64,000 bases of DNA. Source: Burkholderia ubonensis subsp. mesacidophila (GTDB lineage Bacteria; Pseudomonadota; Gammaproteobacteria; Burkholderiales; Burkholderiaceae). Below the pieces are notes generated by a model that was given only the letters and a program-made list of their open reading frames with translations, searched no databases and had not been told where the DNA came from. Within the stretch, counting starts at the first letter, position 1. The number at the start of each line of letters is the position of its first letter. A program made the position numbers and the translations under genes. Shown piece by piece: positions 1 to 8,028 of the stretch. The stretch is from contig NZ_CP020738.1 of NCBI RefSeq assembly GCF_002097715.1, positions 2,418,001 through 2,482,000 on the forward strand, written 5' to 3'.

Positions 1-579
1 CGACGTGACCGTCTCGACCGCCGACAGGATCGCGACCTTCGGCCGGTCGACGCCGAGCACGCGCGCGAGATCGATCGCGTTCTGCGCGATTTCGGCCTTC
101 TGCTCGAGCGTCGGACGGATGTTGACCGCCGCATCGGTGATGAACAGCGGCTTCGGGTAGGTCGGCACGTCCATGATGAACACGTGGCTGAGACGACGCT
201 CGGTGCGCAGGCCGGCGCCGTCGCGCACGACCTCGGCGAGCAGTTCGTCGGTGTGCAGGCTGCCCTTCATCAGCGCGTCGGCTTCGCCCGCGCGCACCAG
301 CTCGACCGCGCGCGCCGCCGCCGCGTGGCTGTGCGGCGCATCGACGAGCCGGTAGCCGGACAGGCCGATGCCGAGCGACGCGGCGAGCGCGGTGATGCGC
401 GCCTCGGGGCCGACGAGCACGGGCTCGATGATGCCGGCGCGCGCGGCGTCGACGGCCGCGCGCAGCGAGACGTCGTCGCACGGATGCGCGACCGCGACCT
501 TGACCGGGGAAAGCGTGCGGCAACGCGCGATCAGCGCGTCGTACTTCGGGTGCAGGCGGGAATCGTGGGAATCGGACAT
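1..579 (-). CDS. pta: Phosphate acetyltransferase (PTA/PTB family), N-terminal part; runs off the window
   Basis: Only the first 193 residues are in the window. The enzyme interconverts acetyl-CoA plus phosphate with acetyl phosphate, which acetate kinase then uses for substrate-level ATP formation. The visible protein starts MSDSHDSRLHPKYDALIARC and has the PTA/PTB fold's early strands (SPVKVAVAHPCDD, EPVLVGPEARI) and the motifs MKGSLHTDELL and FITDAAVNIRPTLEQKAEI. The absent C-terminus prevents telling acetyl- from butyryltransferase. It is transcribed away from the atpG-like gene, and the shared spacer carries an Anr/FNR-like site, suggesting expression under oxygen limitation (inference). 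An acetate kinase gene would be expected just outside the window. Confidence 0.82.
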   Translation of the reverse strand, partial: MSDSHDSRLHPKYDALIARCRTLSPVKVAVAHPCDDVSLRAAVDAARAGIIEPVLVGPEARITALAASLGIGLSGYRLVDAPHSHAAAARAVELVRAGEADALMKGSLHTDELLAEVVRDGAGLRTERRLSHVFIMDVPTYPKPLFITDAAVNIRPTLEQKAEIAQNAIDLARVLGVDRPKVAILSAVETVTS

Positions 580-660
580 CGGGCAAGGCTCCCTTGTCAT
601 GTGGGCGGGGAACGTGCTGCATGCTGCAACGCATTCTTGTGCGAATTCCGCGACAGTTTC

Positions 661-674
661 TTGACATCGGTCAG
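661..674. promoter_or_regulatory. Anr/FNR-type box between pta and atpG
   Basis: The sequence TTGAC-ATCG-GTCAG differs by one base from the dyad TTGAC-N4-GTCAA bound by Anr/FNR regulators. Its centre lies within about 3 bp of the midpoint between the two divergent start codons (579 and 762), so one site could serve both genes. Transcription starts were not mapped; function is inferred from sequence and position. Confidence 0.55.
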
Positions 675-761
675 ACATGTCGGGAGAAGTCCCGATAGCA
701 TCGATTCGTCCGTGACGGCATGCGCACCCGCAACCGCCGCGCCCTTTCCGCCGGGACCCTC

Positions 762-1628
762 ATGCATATCCGTGAAATCCGCTCGAAGATCGCCAGCACC
801 TCGTCCACGCGCAAGATCACGCGTGCGATGGAGATGATGGCGCGCACCAAGATGGCGAGCGCGCAAAAGCGTGCGCGCGAGTTCCGGCCCTATGCCGCGA
901 AAGTGAAAGCGATGGCCGAGCGCCTGATCCGCGACCGGCCCGACTACATGTCGGCGCTGATGGCGCGGCGCGACCCGGTGCGCCGCGTCGGCCTGATCGT
1001 CGTCAGCACCGATCGCGGGCTGTGCGGCCCGCTCAACGCGCGGCTCCTCGTCCACTGCGTCGACGCGCTCGCGCAATGGGACCAGGCCGGCATCCCGTTC
1101 GAACTGAGCGTGATCGGCGCGCGCGGCGTCGCGCCGCTGTCGCGCTACGGCGCGCACATCACCGCCCGCACCGGCAGTCTCGCCGGCGAGCCGCGTTTCG
1201 ACGCGCTGCTCGGCGCGTTGCTCGTGCCGCTGACCGCGTTCATCAACGGCGAGCTCGACGAAGTGCGCGTCGCGTACAACCGGCTGACGAGCGCGCTGAC
1301 GTACGAACCGCGGATCGACACGGTGCTGCCGGTCGTCGGCCTCGACGACGCGCCTGACGCCGGCGGCATGGCATCCGACTACCTGTACGAGCCGGGGCCG
1401 CGCCCCGTCGCGGACACCATCCTGCTGCGCTACGTCGAGGCGGTGCTCTATCAGGCCGTCGTCGAAAACTACGCGTGCGAGCAATGCGCGCGGATGTTCA
1501 GCATGCAGACCGCGACCGACAACGCGGACCGCGTGTTGCGCGACCTGCGGAACCTGTACCAGAAGACCCGGCAGGCGCAGATCACCACCGAGCTGTGCGA
1601 GATCGTCGCCGGCGCGGCGGCCGTCTGA
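762..1628 (+). CDS. atpG: Orphan F1-ATPase gamma subunit
   Basis: This is a 288-residue F1 gamma (central rotor) subunit. The N-terminal helix EIRSKIASTSSTRKITRAME, the conserved TDRGLCGPLN segment and a C-terminal helix with FSMQTATDNADRV and ending ELCEIVAGAAAV are all present, so it looks intact. ATG at 762 is chosen because family members begin just before the IREIRSKI-like helix; an in-frame ATG at 720 would add 14 Arg-rich residues. Only an epsilon gene follows. There are no alpha, beta, delta or Fo genes, unlike the housekeeping atp operon or the Na+-type N-ATPase operon. It could supply an alternative rotor for the main enzyme (inference). Confidence 0.88.
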   Translation: MHIREIRSKIASTSSTRKITRAMEMMARTKMASAQKRAREFRPYAAKVKAMAERLIRDRPDYMSALMARRDPVRRVGLIVVSTDRGLCGPLNARLLVHCVDALAQWDQAGIPFELSVIGARGVAPLSRYGAHITARTGSLAGEPRFDALLGALLVPLTAFINGELDEVRVAYNRLTSALTYEPRIDTVLPVVGLDDAPDAGGMASDYLYEPGPRPVADTILLRYVEAVLYQAVVENYACEQCARMFSMQTATDNADRVLRDLRNLYQKTRQAQITTELCEIVAGAAAV

Positions 1629-1640
1629 AGGAGGCGCATC

Positions 1641-2105
1641 GTGGAACCTGTCGCTGTGCTGCAGCTCGACATCCTGAGCATCGAGGAAGTGCTGTTTTCC
1701 GGCGTCGCGCGCTCGGTGATCGTTCCCGGCGAGAGCGGCGAACTCGGCATCCATCCGCACCATGCGCCGCTGTTCACGCGGCTGCGGCCCGGCGTCGTGA
1801 CGGTGACCGACGCGAAGACCGGCGAGCATCGCCGGATTCTCGTCGCGGGCGGCGTGCTGGAGGTGAGTCGGGACGGCGTGACGCTGATCGCCGATCACGC
1901 GCTGCGCACGCCCGAACTGGACGCGTTGCGGGCCCGCGAGGCGCGCGACGCGGCGAACGACTGGCGCCGGCGCTATGCGCAGGAAAGCCGGCGCGCGTTC
2001 GATTTCGCGGCCGCGCGCGCGGAACTGATGGACGAGATTCGGCGGTTCTTCCTGCTGGCGCTGCGGCAAGGCGCGCCGGGGGAACGGACGGGCGGCGCAG
2101 GCTGA
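1641..2105 (+). CDS. atpC: Orphan F1-ATPase epsilon subunit
   Basis: This 154-residue protein has the epsilon N-terminal beta-sandwich (LQLDILSIEEVLFSGVA, GELGIHPHHAPLFTRLRPG, VAGGVLEVSRDGVTLIAD) followed by a two-helix C-terminal domain, the part that inhibits ATP hydrolysis in bacterial F1. It is somewhat longer than usual epsilon chains and ends in a Gly-rich tail. It starts at GTG, 12 bp after the gamma stop, behind a strong AAGGAGG. Gamma and epsilon together form the F1 central stalk, so the pair makes sense as a unit even without the rest of the complex. Confidence 0.88.
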   Translation: MEPVAVLQLDILSIEEVLFSGVARSVIVPGESGELGIHPHHAPLFTRLRPGVVTVTDAKTGEHRRILVAGGVLEVSRDGVTLIADHALRTPELDALRAREARDAANDWRRRYAQESRRAFDFAAARAELMDEIRRFFLLALRQGAPGERTGGAG

Positions 2106-2110
2106 GGGCC

Positions 2111-2129
2111 GCCCGCGCCCGTCGCGGGC
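2111..2129. terminator. GC hairpin between converging atpC and DUF1653 genes
   Basis: GCCCGCG and CGCGGGC form a 7-bp perfect stem with a 5-base loop directly after the epsilon gene. There is no U-run, so termination is plausible but not proven. Confidence 0.4.
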
Positions 2130-2153
2130 GCATGCTGCCCGCGCGCGCGACGG

Positions 2154-2372
2154 TCAGTCGCGCAGCTTGCGAAAGCGCGGCGTGCCGTCCTCGCGGGTTT
2201 CGTTGAACATCGCTTCCGGACGCACCCACAGCCCGCGCGCATGCGGCCACAGGTGCTCGTAGACGACGAGCGATTCCTCCGTTTCGGAATGGCGGGCGAC
2301 GCCGATCATGCGGTACAGGCCGCCCTTGTAATGGCGGTGGGTCGCGAGTTGTTCGGCTTCCTGTTCGGTCAT
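2154..2372 (-). CDS. DUF1653 domain protein
   Basis: This 72-residue protein fits the DUF1653 family, which is generally one short domain. The visible pattern is HRHYKGGLYRMIGVARHSET, then LVVYEHLWPHARGLWVRPEAMF and a C-terminal RFRKL. The family has no established biochemical role. It has no signal peptide or membrane segment, so it is probably cytoplasmic. It is transcribed leftward behind the Fic-GNAT pair, about 50 bp downstream, and may share their transcript. Confidence 0.8.
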   Translation of the reverse strand: MTEQEAEQLATHRHYKGGLYRMIGVARHSETEESLVVYEHLWPHARGLWVRPEAMFNETREDGTPRFRKLRD

Positions 2373-2423
2373 GGTGCGCTTCCTTCAGCGTGGCAAAAGC
2401 GCGTATTGTATGCGCGCCGCCGG

Positions 2424-2867
2424 TCAGCGCGCCGTGTAGATGTCGGGCCGCCGCAATTCCATCACCCGCTCGGGATGCGACGGCGGCTCGAAGCCGACCG
2501 GCCGGTACAGCGCGTGCGCATCGGACGTCACGAGCATGATGCGGCGCAGCCCCTGCACCATGTCCTGCGCGAACACGTGGTCGATCAGCGCGCGGCCGTA
2601 ACCGTTGCCGCGTTCGGCCGGCAGCACGAACACGTCGCACAGGTAAGCGAAGGTCGCGTGATCGGTGACGAGCCGCGCGAACCCGACCTGCCGCGCGCCG
2701 ACGTATGCGCCGAAGCACAGCGACCCGTCGATCGCGCGGTCGAACACGTCGCGCGGAATCCCTTTCGACCAGTACGCGTCTCGATGCAGGAAGTCGTAGA
2801 TCGCGTCGACGTCGAGTTCGTGCTTGTCGGTCGAAAATCTCAGCGTAACGGGGGTGGCAGCGGACAC
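2424..2867 (-). CDS. GNAT-family N-acetyltransferase
   Basis: This is a 147-residue single-domain GNAT protein. The acetyl-CoA pyrophosphate loop is seen as PAERGNGYGRALI after the strand FAYLCDVFVL, and the late strand/helix IMLVTSDAHALYRPVGFE is typical. The GTG start at 2867 is preferred because it follows GGAGAG at good spacing; upstream in-frame sequence is Arg/Ala-rich and belongs to the overlapping Fic gene. It overlaps the Fic gene end by 28 bp, implying co-transcription. The acceptor substrate is unknown. Confidence 0.85.
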   Translation of the reverse strand: MSAATPVTLRFSTDKHELDVDAIYDFLHRDAYWSKGIPRDVFDRAIDGSLCFGAYVGARQVGFARLVTDHATFAYLCDVFVLPAERGNGYGRALIDHVFAQDMVQGLRRIMLVTSDAHALYRPVGFEPPSHPERVMELRRPDIYTAR

Positions 2868-3679
2868 GTGGGCTCTCCGTTGGAACGGTTGGGATAATGA
2901 TCCGCGCCGGGCTGCGCGGCATACCGCAGCCCGAGCACGTCGAGATACAGGTGAAGCGCGCGCTGCACCGCTTCCGCGACCACGCGCGTGATGTTGCCGA
3001 ACTCGCCGCCGGCGCACGCGTGGTCGAGCGCGTCATGGTAGGCGGGCCGGTCTTCGTCGCGAATGATCGCGGGCGGATAGCCGTCCTTCATCAGCTCGAG
3101 GTCGAGCAGCAGCCGCGCGGTCCGGCCGTTGCCGTCGACGAACGGATGGATCTTCAGGAGCCGCGCATGCAGTTCGGCCGCTCGCGCGATCGGGTGCATC
3201 GCGCCGGCCGCGCGATACCAGTCGATCAGCGCCGCCATGTCGGCGGGCAGGTCCAGGAAGCCGGGCGGCATCGTGCTCGCGCCCGCGATCGCGACGTTCT
3301 CGTGGCGGTAGCGCCGCACCTCGCCGTCGCCGACCCGGTTCAGCACCAGCCGGTGAAGGTTGCGGATCTGCCGCTCGGACAGCCCCTCGCGCTTCGACAC
3401 GATGTCTTCGAGATAGCGGATTGCGTCGCGATGATGCGTCGCGTCGAGATGTTCGCGCAGGGGCGTCCCGTCGACCGGGATGCATTCGAGGACGGCCCGG
3501 GTCTCATGCAGCGTCGGGTTGTTGTCCTCGATCGCGCTCGCGCTTGCCTGACCGGCCCATTCCCGCACGAGCCGCTCGCGTAACAACAAGACCGCCTGCC
3601 GCGACAGCGGACGCGCGGCATCGAGCGTCGCCTTGTCGGCGTCGATCGATTTCAGGAGCGTGGCGGGGAGACTGGACAT
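2840..3679 (-). CDS. Fic-domain protein (probable AMP-transferase)
   Basis: This 279-residue protein has the full Fic active-site motif HPFVDGNGR (about residues 178-186, catalytic His178), so it should transfer AMP or a related nucleotide moiety to a protein hydroxyl. An N-terminal helix carries ASAIEDN (about 47-53), resembling the SSxIEG inhibitory motif of self-inhibited Fic proteins, with Glu51 as candidate inhibitory residue; two positions deviate. The C-terminal region LYLDVLGLRY may be a small helical domain. ATG at 3679 is chosen; a start further upstream would add an unconserved extension. No separate antitoxin gene precedes it. The target is unknown. Confidence 0.88.
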   Translation of the reverse strand: MSSLPATLLKSIDADKATLDAARPLSRQAVLLLRERLVREWAGQASASAIEDNNPTLHETRAVLECIPVDGTPLREHLDATHHRDAIRYLEDIVSKREGLSERQIRNLHRLVLNRVGDGEVRRYRHENVAIAGASTMPPGFLDLPADMAALIDWYRAAGAMHPIARAAELHARLLKIHPFVDGNGRTARLLLDLELMKDGYPPAIIRDEDRPAYHDALDHACAGGEFGNITRVVAEAVQRALHLYLDVLGLRYAAQPGADHYPNRSNGEPTCPLPPPLR

Positions 3680-3766
3680 CAGGCGTTCCGGAACCGCGTT
3701 GGATGTCAGCCAGTATATCCCCCGGCGGGCGCGCCCGATCTGCACCAAACACAGTCACGCCCGCAA

Positions 3767-4843
3767 TCACGGACCGACGTCGATGCGGCCGTAGAGGCCG
3801 TCGGCCTCGCCGTTGGGTCCCGCCGCGAAGAACAGCGTGTTGACGGGTTGACTGTCGAGGCCATTGCCGAATGCCATGCCCCACAGCCCCGGCTCGACGA
3901 TCGCGCTACCGTCGTCTTTCTCGATGGTCCCGAGCATGATCCCGGAAGTCGCATCGAACGCGTGGATCATGCCGTCGCCAAAGTTGCCGATCAGGACGGC
4001 ATTGCCGAAGCGGCCAAAGTCCGCGGGCGCCAATGCCATGCCCCACGGCGCATTCAGCGGCCCGCCCGTGGCGAAGCGCTGCAGGAATTGTCCCGACGGG
4101 CTGAACACGTCGATCACGCCGAGGCCCGCGCCCGCCACGTCATCGTGCGCCGCCGCGTCCTGCTTCGCATAACTGACGAACAGCTTCGAGCCGATCGCAT
4201 GGATGCCGAACGGCGCAAATCCCGCAGGCAAGGCAGGATCCTGAAAGGCGCCGGCCGCCGTGACCTTGGCGAAGGTCCGGTCGAACACGTCGATCCGGTT
4301 GTTGTGGAAGTCCGTCGCGTACAGGAAATTCGCCCCGTTGTTGCTGGCCATCGCGAGCCCCTTGTAGACGGCCGCGCCGCCGCTGTCGAACACCGTGACG
4401 GCCGACGTCGGGTTGACCGCGGGCGACCCTGCGGTCAGGGTCCCGCCCTCTCCCACGAAGATGAAGGCTGCGGGCCCCGATTTGGCGCCCTGGGTCACCA
4501 TGAAGTCGGTCGTGCCGTTGAACACGATGCCGGTCGGATCGGGGCCGCCGCTCGTGCCCGGCGGGATCGTCACGACGAGCGGCTGCGGCACGCCGTTGCC
4601 GTCATAGAGCGTCGCGTGCTGCGTGCCGTTGTCCGCGACCCATGCGAAGCCCTTGGGATTGAAGGCAATGCCCCACGGATTCTTCAGGTTGGCATCCACG
4701 TGAGCAGCCGGAAGCGCGCCGTCGGAAACCAGCGCACTGACCTCGTACTGCCTGATATGGGAGGAACCGCCGCCGCACGCGACGACGCTCGCCAGCACGA
4801 CAGCCGCCAACGCAGCGCCGAGCGCCGTATGGACCTGTTTCAT
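3767..4843 (-). CDS. TIGR03118-type lipoprotein (NHL/beta-propeller-like)
   Basis: This 358-residue protein has a lipoprotein signal (LASVVACGGGSS). The rest is a repeating beta-propeller pattern: NPWGIAFNPKGFAWVADNGT, LYATDFHNNRIDVFD, APFGIHAIGSKLFVSYA, NAPWGMALAPADFGRFGN and GLWGMAFGNG. These WG(I/M)A repeats fit the TIGR03118 family. No catalytic residues are evident; a binding or scaffold role outside the cytoplasm is likely. It lies 52 bp downstream of the dihaem cytochrome c gene and is the last gene of the leftward series starting at chrB. Confidence 0.8.
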   Translation of the reverse strand: MKQVHTALGAALAAVVLASVVACGGGSSHIRQYEVSALVSDGALPAAHVDANLKNPWGIAFNPKGFAWVADNGTQHATLYDGNGVPQPLVVTIPPGTSGGPDPTGIVFNGTTDFMVTQGAKSGPAAFIFVGEGGTLTAGSPAVNPTSAVTVFDSGGAAVYKGLAMASNNGANFLYATDFHNNRIDVFDRTFAKVTAAGAFQDPALPAGFAPFGIHAIGSKLFVSYAKQDAAAHDDVAGAGLGVIDVFSPSGQFLQRFATGGPLNAPWGMALAPADFGRFGNAVLIGNFGDGMIHAFDATSGIMLGTIEKDDGSAIVEPGLWGMAFGNGLDSQPVNTLFFAAGPNGEADGLYGRIDVGP

Positions 4844-4895
4844 GGTTGCGCTCCGAGCGCGCGAGAACCACTAGTAAACGGACAGGCGGTCATGA

Positions 4896-5576
4896 TTATT
4901 CCGTCCCGGTCGCGGTTGCTTCACTCGTTTGTCGCAGCGGGCCGGTCCCAAGCACCTCCAGATAAGCCGCTACCGCTCGCATTTCCTGCTCCGACAAATT
5001 GCTCGAGACGGCCTTCATCGGTTCGCCGCGGGGCCTTTGTCCGCGGTGTCGAAAAACCAATAGTTGCTTCACGATGTAATCGGCGTGTTGGCCGGCGAGT
5101 CGCGGCACTTCACCCGCGCCCTCGCCATGCAAGCCATGACAGCCGATGCATGCCGCCACGCCCTTGTCGGGCAAGCCTGACGCAAATATCGATCGGCCCA
5201 TGTCGACGCGTGGCGGATCGCCCGGCTTGCCCGGCGGAGGAGACCGACTGGAAAAGTACGCGGCAAGCTGCTCGATTTGCGTGTCGCTCAAATGCGTGAC
5301 ACCCCACATGTATTTCTGCGCATTCGGGTCGGAGCGGCGACGACTCCTGAAGTCCGTGAGTTGGGCGATCAGATACTCCCGCGGCTGGGCGGCCAGTTTG
5401 GGAAACATGGGCGATACCGAGACGCCGTTCGCGCCGTGACAGTTCGAACACACCTGCAGCGCGATGGTTTTTCCCGCGACGGCCGGCTGGTCGATTGCCC
5501 GGGACCGCTCCAGGTCGTCGCACCCTGCCCCGGCCAACAGGATTGCCGGAAGGAGCCGCAGCACGATGCGTTTCAT
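4896..5576 (-). CDS. Dihaem cytochrome c (c4-like)
   Basis: This 226-residue protein has an N-terminal export signal (MKRIVLRLLPAILLAGAG) and two class I haem motifs, CSNCH and CIGCH, each followed by a Met-bearing region, as in tandem-domain c4-type cytochromes. It should carry electrons in the periplasm. The cysteine after the signal (GAGCDD) hints at lipidation, but the lipobox is poor. ATG at 5576 is chosen as the start of a normal signal peptide. Its place downstream of a beta-propeller gene and the chromate genes suggests a shared redox role (inference). Confidence 0.85.
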   Translation of the reverse strand: MKRIVLRLLPAILLAGAGCDDLERSRAIDQPAVAGKTIALQVCSNCHGANGVSVSPMFPKLAAQPREYLIAQLTDFRSRRRSDPNAQKYMWGVTHLSDTQIEQLAAYFSSRSPPPGKPGDPPRVDMGRSIFASGLPDKGVAACIGCHGLHGEGAGEVPRLAGQHADYIVKQLLVFRHRGQRPRGEPMKAVSSNLSEQEMRAVAAYLEVLGTGPLRQTSEATATGTE

Positions 5577-5884
5577 TTGACGTGCCTCCGGGTCGAGATG
5601 AAGCAGACCAGGAACCCTGCCTGCCGGATGGCGCCTGACGTTGCGCGTGTCCGTCGACATTGGATCGGGCATCAAGGTATTTGGCGACATGCGTGTACCC
5701 GCGGCCGCGAAGACGGGCGGCATCACGCATTCACTGATGACCTAAACGAACGAGCAGGCCGCTTTATTCCAGCGATTCCGTCAGGCGACGCAACAGGCCA
5801 GACCTGTCTGCGTGGAAAGTCGAACTGCTTGCGATGGACAGCGCACGAAGCATGCCCCGCAAATCGGCGGCCTTCGCCACCGCG
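5577..5884. other. Non-coding gap between cytochrome c and beta-propeller genes
   Basis: About 308 bp with no convincing gene on either strand, no obvious strong hairpin and no repeat. It may contain a leftward promoter for the cytochrome c gene, but no clear -35/-10 pair could be assigned. Confidence 0.5.
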
Positions 5885-6925
5885 TTATCGGGGTTCGAAA
5901 ATGCGCAGCACCGGCCGCCCGTCAACCCGCTTCAGCGGGTAATACGAGCGGTGCGTGGTCGGGTCGACCGCGACGACATGCGCATTGGGTCCGACGCGGC
6001 CTTCGCCGATCCTGGCCACGTTGGCGCCTTGCACGCGGAACATCGAAACCGTGCCGGCTTCACCGGCGACGTAAAGCGTGCCCGGCGCCGGATCCAGCGC
6101 CAGCACATCCGGATCCGCACCGACATCGAATGACCGGCCAACCTGCTTCGTATGCAAATCGAACACGATCAGCTTGTCGTTACCCTCGCACGCGATGAAG
6201 GCGAGACCGTCACGCGCATCGATCAACAGGCCGTGATTGCCTTCGGCGCCCGGCAGGTCGAACCGGCCGACGACACGGTCCGTCGCCGGATCGATTTCGA
6301 CGAGCTGACCGCGCGTCTGGACGTTCACGAAGATGTGACGGGAAACCGGGTCGTACTGCGTATTGCCGACCTCGCCGTCGAGGGGAATCGTGGCGACGCG
6401 CCGGTTGCTCCGGACGTCGATGACGGTTTCCGTTTTCCCGTATTCATCGGAGACGTACAGCTTGCGCACGTCGGGGGCGTAGGCCATCCCGTCCGGATAA
6501 TGCCCTCCCGGCATGCGGGCAACGATTTTCAGTGTCGCGGCGTCGATCGCGACGACCTCGTCGGTGCCGGTCGCGGATGCGTACACGCGCGACAGTTCCG
6601 GAATCGCGAGGACGCCGTGCACCGAAGACACGTCCGCGATCCGCGCGGTCACGCGCGAAGCAAGCGTATCGAAAACGATCACTTCGCTGTCACCGAGATG
6701 GGCGATGAAGAGCAGGTTGCGGCTCGGGTCCAGGCTCGCGTAGTCGAGCCGCGTCGGGCGGCCGGGTAGCGGAACGTCCGCCACGTGCGTCAACGGCAGG
6801 CTGCCGAGCGAAAGATCGTCCGCCGCGGCGTCGACCCTTTGGATAACGACGCCCGTTACCGCCAGTGCGAAGGACATTGCGACCAGCGCGAGAAGGCAGA
6901 AACGCCGGTTTCGGATGTGTTTCAT
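5885..6925 (-). CDS. YncE-like periplasmic seven-bladed beta-propeller protein
   Basis: This 346-residue protein has an N-terminal hydrophobic signal (CLLALVAMSFALAVTGVVI). Propeller blades follow with repeats such as NLLFIAHLGDSEVIVFDTLA, SRVYASATGTDEVVAIDAAT, RKLYVSDEYGKTETVIDVRS, GLAFIACEGNDKLIVFDL and GTLYVAGEAGTVSMFRV. This is the YncE/YVTN repeat pattern. No haem or catalytic motif is visible, so a binding role is more likely than enzymatic activity. It lies 75 bp downstream of the DUF1259 gene on the same strand and probably belongs to the chromate-associated transcript. Confidence 0.82.
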   Translation of the reverse strand: MKHIRNRRFCLLALVAMSFALAVTGVVIQRVDAAADDLSLGSLPLTHVADVPLPGRPTRLDYASLDPSRNLLFIAHLGDSEVIVFDTLASRVTARIADVSSVHGVLAIPELSRVYASATGTDEVVAIDAATLKIVARMPGGHYPDGMAYAPDVRKLYVSDEYGKTETVIDVRSNRRVATIPLDGEVGNTQYDPVSRHIFVNVQTRGQLVEIDPATDRVVGRFDLPGAEGNHGLLIDARDGLAFIACEGNDKLIVFDLHTKQVGRSFDVGADPDVLALDPAPGTLYVAGEAGTVSMFRVQGANVARIGEGRVGPNAHVVAVDPTTHRSYYPLKRVDGRPVLRIFEPR

Positions 6926-7000
6926 GATTTCATCCAGTGACAGCCGCTACCGCCGCATCTGCTGCGAGCCGAGTGCGGCGGCGACGCGACGCCTCAAACG

Positions 7001-7924
7001 TCAGTGACCAGCGGCCGACTGGGCATCCAGCGCAACCTTCACACCCTTCGCCAGATCGACGGCCTTGCCCTTCCCCCAGAAATGCAGAAACAGAATGCGT
7101 GGCGATTCGCCCGCCATGTGCTGGTGGATTGCAACGATGTTGATTCCCGATGCACGCATGCTTTTCAGCACGGCCTGCAGTTCGCTTTCGCGCATGGCGA
7201 AGTCGCCATCAACCACCGCCTCGTCGTCCGAGCCGGCGAATGCCGCCCACGTGTTGACGCCCATCTCGTTGCCGATCTTGACGCCGTGCATGCTCGACGG
7301 TTTGCCGATCACGATCTTGAACATGCCGTTGTTCGTCTGCCCCTTCGATCCGAAGATCGCCTCGAGCGGTGCGGCCGTGATGGCGCTCGGCTCGGCGATG
7401 TGGCCGGGGAAGACGTTTTCCGGAGTCGGGTGCGCGGCGCGGATCTCCGCGATCTTGTCGTAGATCTGTTTCACGCCTTCAGCGAGCTTCGCCGGATCGC
7501 CCGTGCCGGCGATGTGCATGAAATAGACCTTCGGCCGGTCAAAGAAGAAATGGTTGTGCAGCGCCGTCACGTCGAGCCCGGCATCGAGCGCCGCACTCAT
7601 CACGGGATTGACTTCGTCCTCGAACACCACGGTGTCGCCCATCATCATCGACTGCCCGTGATGCCCCGGCGTGAACGCGGCCCACGACGTCAGCCCCATG
7701 AACGGTCGCATCGCCCATTCATCGACCTGGATTCTCACATCGCTGCGTGGCTTCGTGACCTTGAAGACGTTCTCTTTCGCCGAATAGGTTCCCTTCATGC
7801 CGGTGATCTGCTCGATTTGCTCGGTGTTCATCCCCGCATGCTGCTGCGCGCCGGCCTGACCGGCAACTGCGCCGGCAATCAATACGGCGGCGGCCGCTTG
7901 CGTGAGTTTGCTTGGACGTGACAT
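7001..7924 (-). CDS. DUF1259 domain protein, exported (LppY/LpqO type)
   Basis: This 307-residue protein has a cleavable signal (AAAAVLIAGAVAGQAGA) and two DUF1259 repeats. The repeats show as WAMRPFMGLTSWAAFTP / ALHNHFFFDRPKVYFMHIAG and as EMGVNTWAAFAGSDDEAVV / AIHQHMAGESPRILFLHFWG. The paired His residues in LHNHFF and IHQHM look like metal ligands. ATG at 7924 is preferred over 7939 because ATGGAGGC precedes it at good spacing. The family lacks a proven function; its presence next to chrA and an MFS pump suggests an extracytoplasmic stress or metal role (inference). Confidence 0.82.
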   Translation of the reverse strand: MSRPSKLTQAAAAVLIAGAVAGQAGAQQHAGMNTEQIEQITGMKGTYSAKENVFKVTKPRSDVRIQVDEWAMRPFMGLTSWAAFTPGHHGQSMMMGDTVVFEDEVNPVMSAALDAGLDVTALHNHFFFDRPKVYFMHIAGTGDPAKLAEGVKQIYDKIAEIRAAHPTPENVFPGHIAEPSAITAAPLEAIFGSKGQTNNGMFKIVIGKPSSMHGVKIGNEMGVNTWAAFAGSDDEAVVDGDFAMRESELQAVLKSMRASGINIVAIHQHMAGESPRILFLHFWGKGKAVDLAKGVKVALDAQSAAGH

Positions 7925-8028
7925 CGGTGATGCCTCCATTGACAGTCGGTCAGTGAAAAGCGCGCATCCTTGTCACGCGGCGATGCTTCGCTTCGTGTTG
8001 GCTCCTCGCGGCGTGATCGCGGATTCCC

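Noticed and set aside
2424..3679. Classical Fic toxin-FicA antitoxin module
   Set aside because: No small antitoxin precedes the Fic gene; the overlapping partner is a GNAT enzyme.
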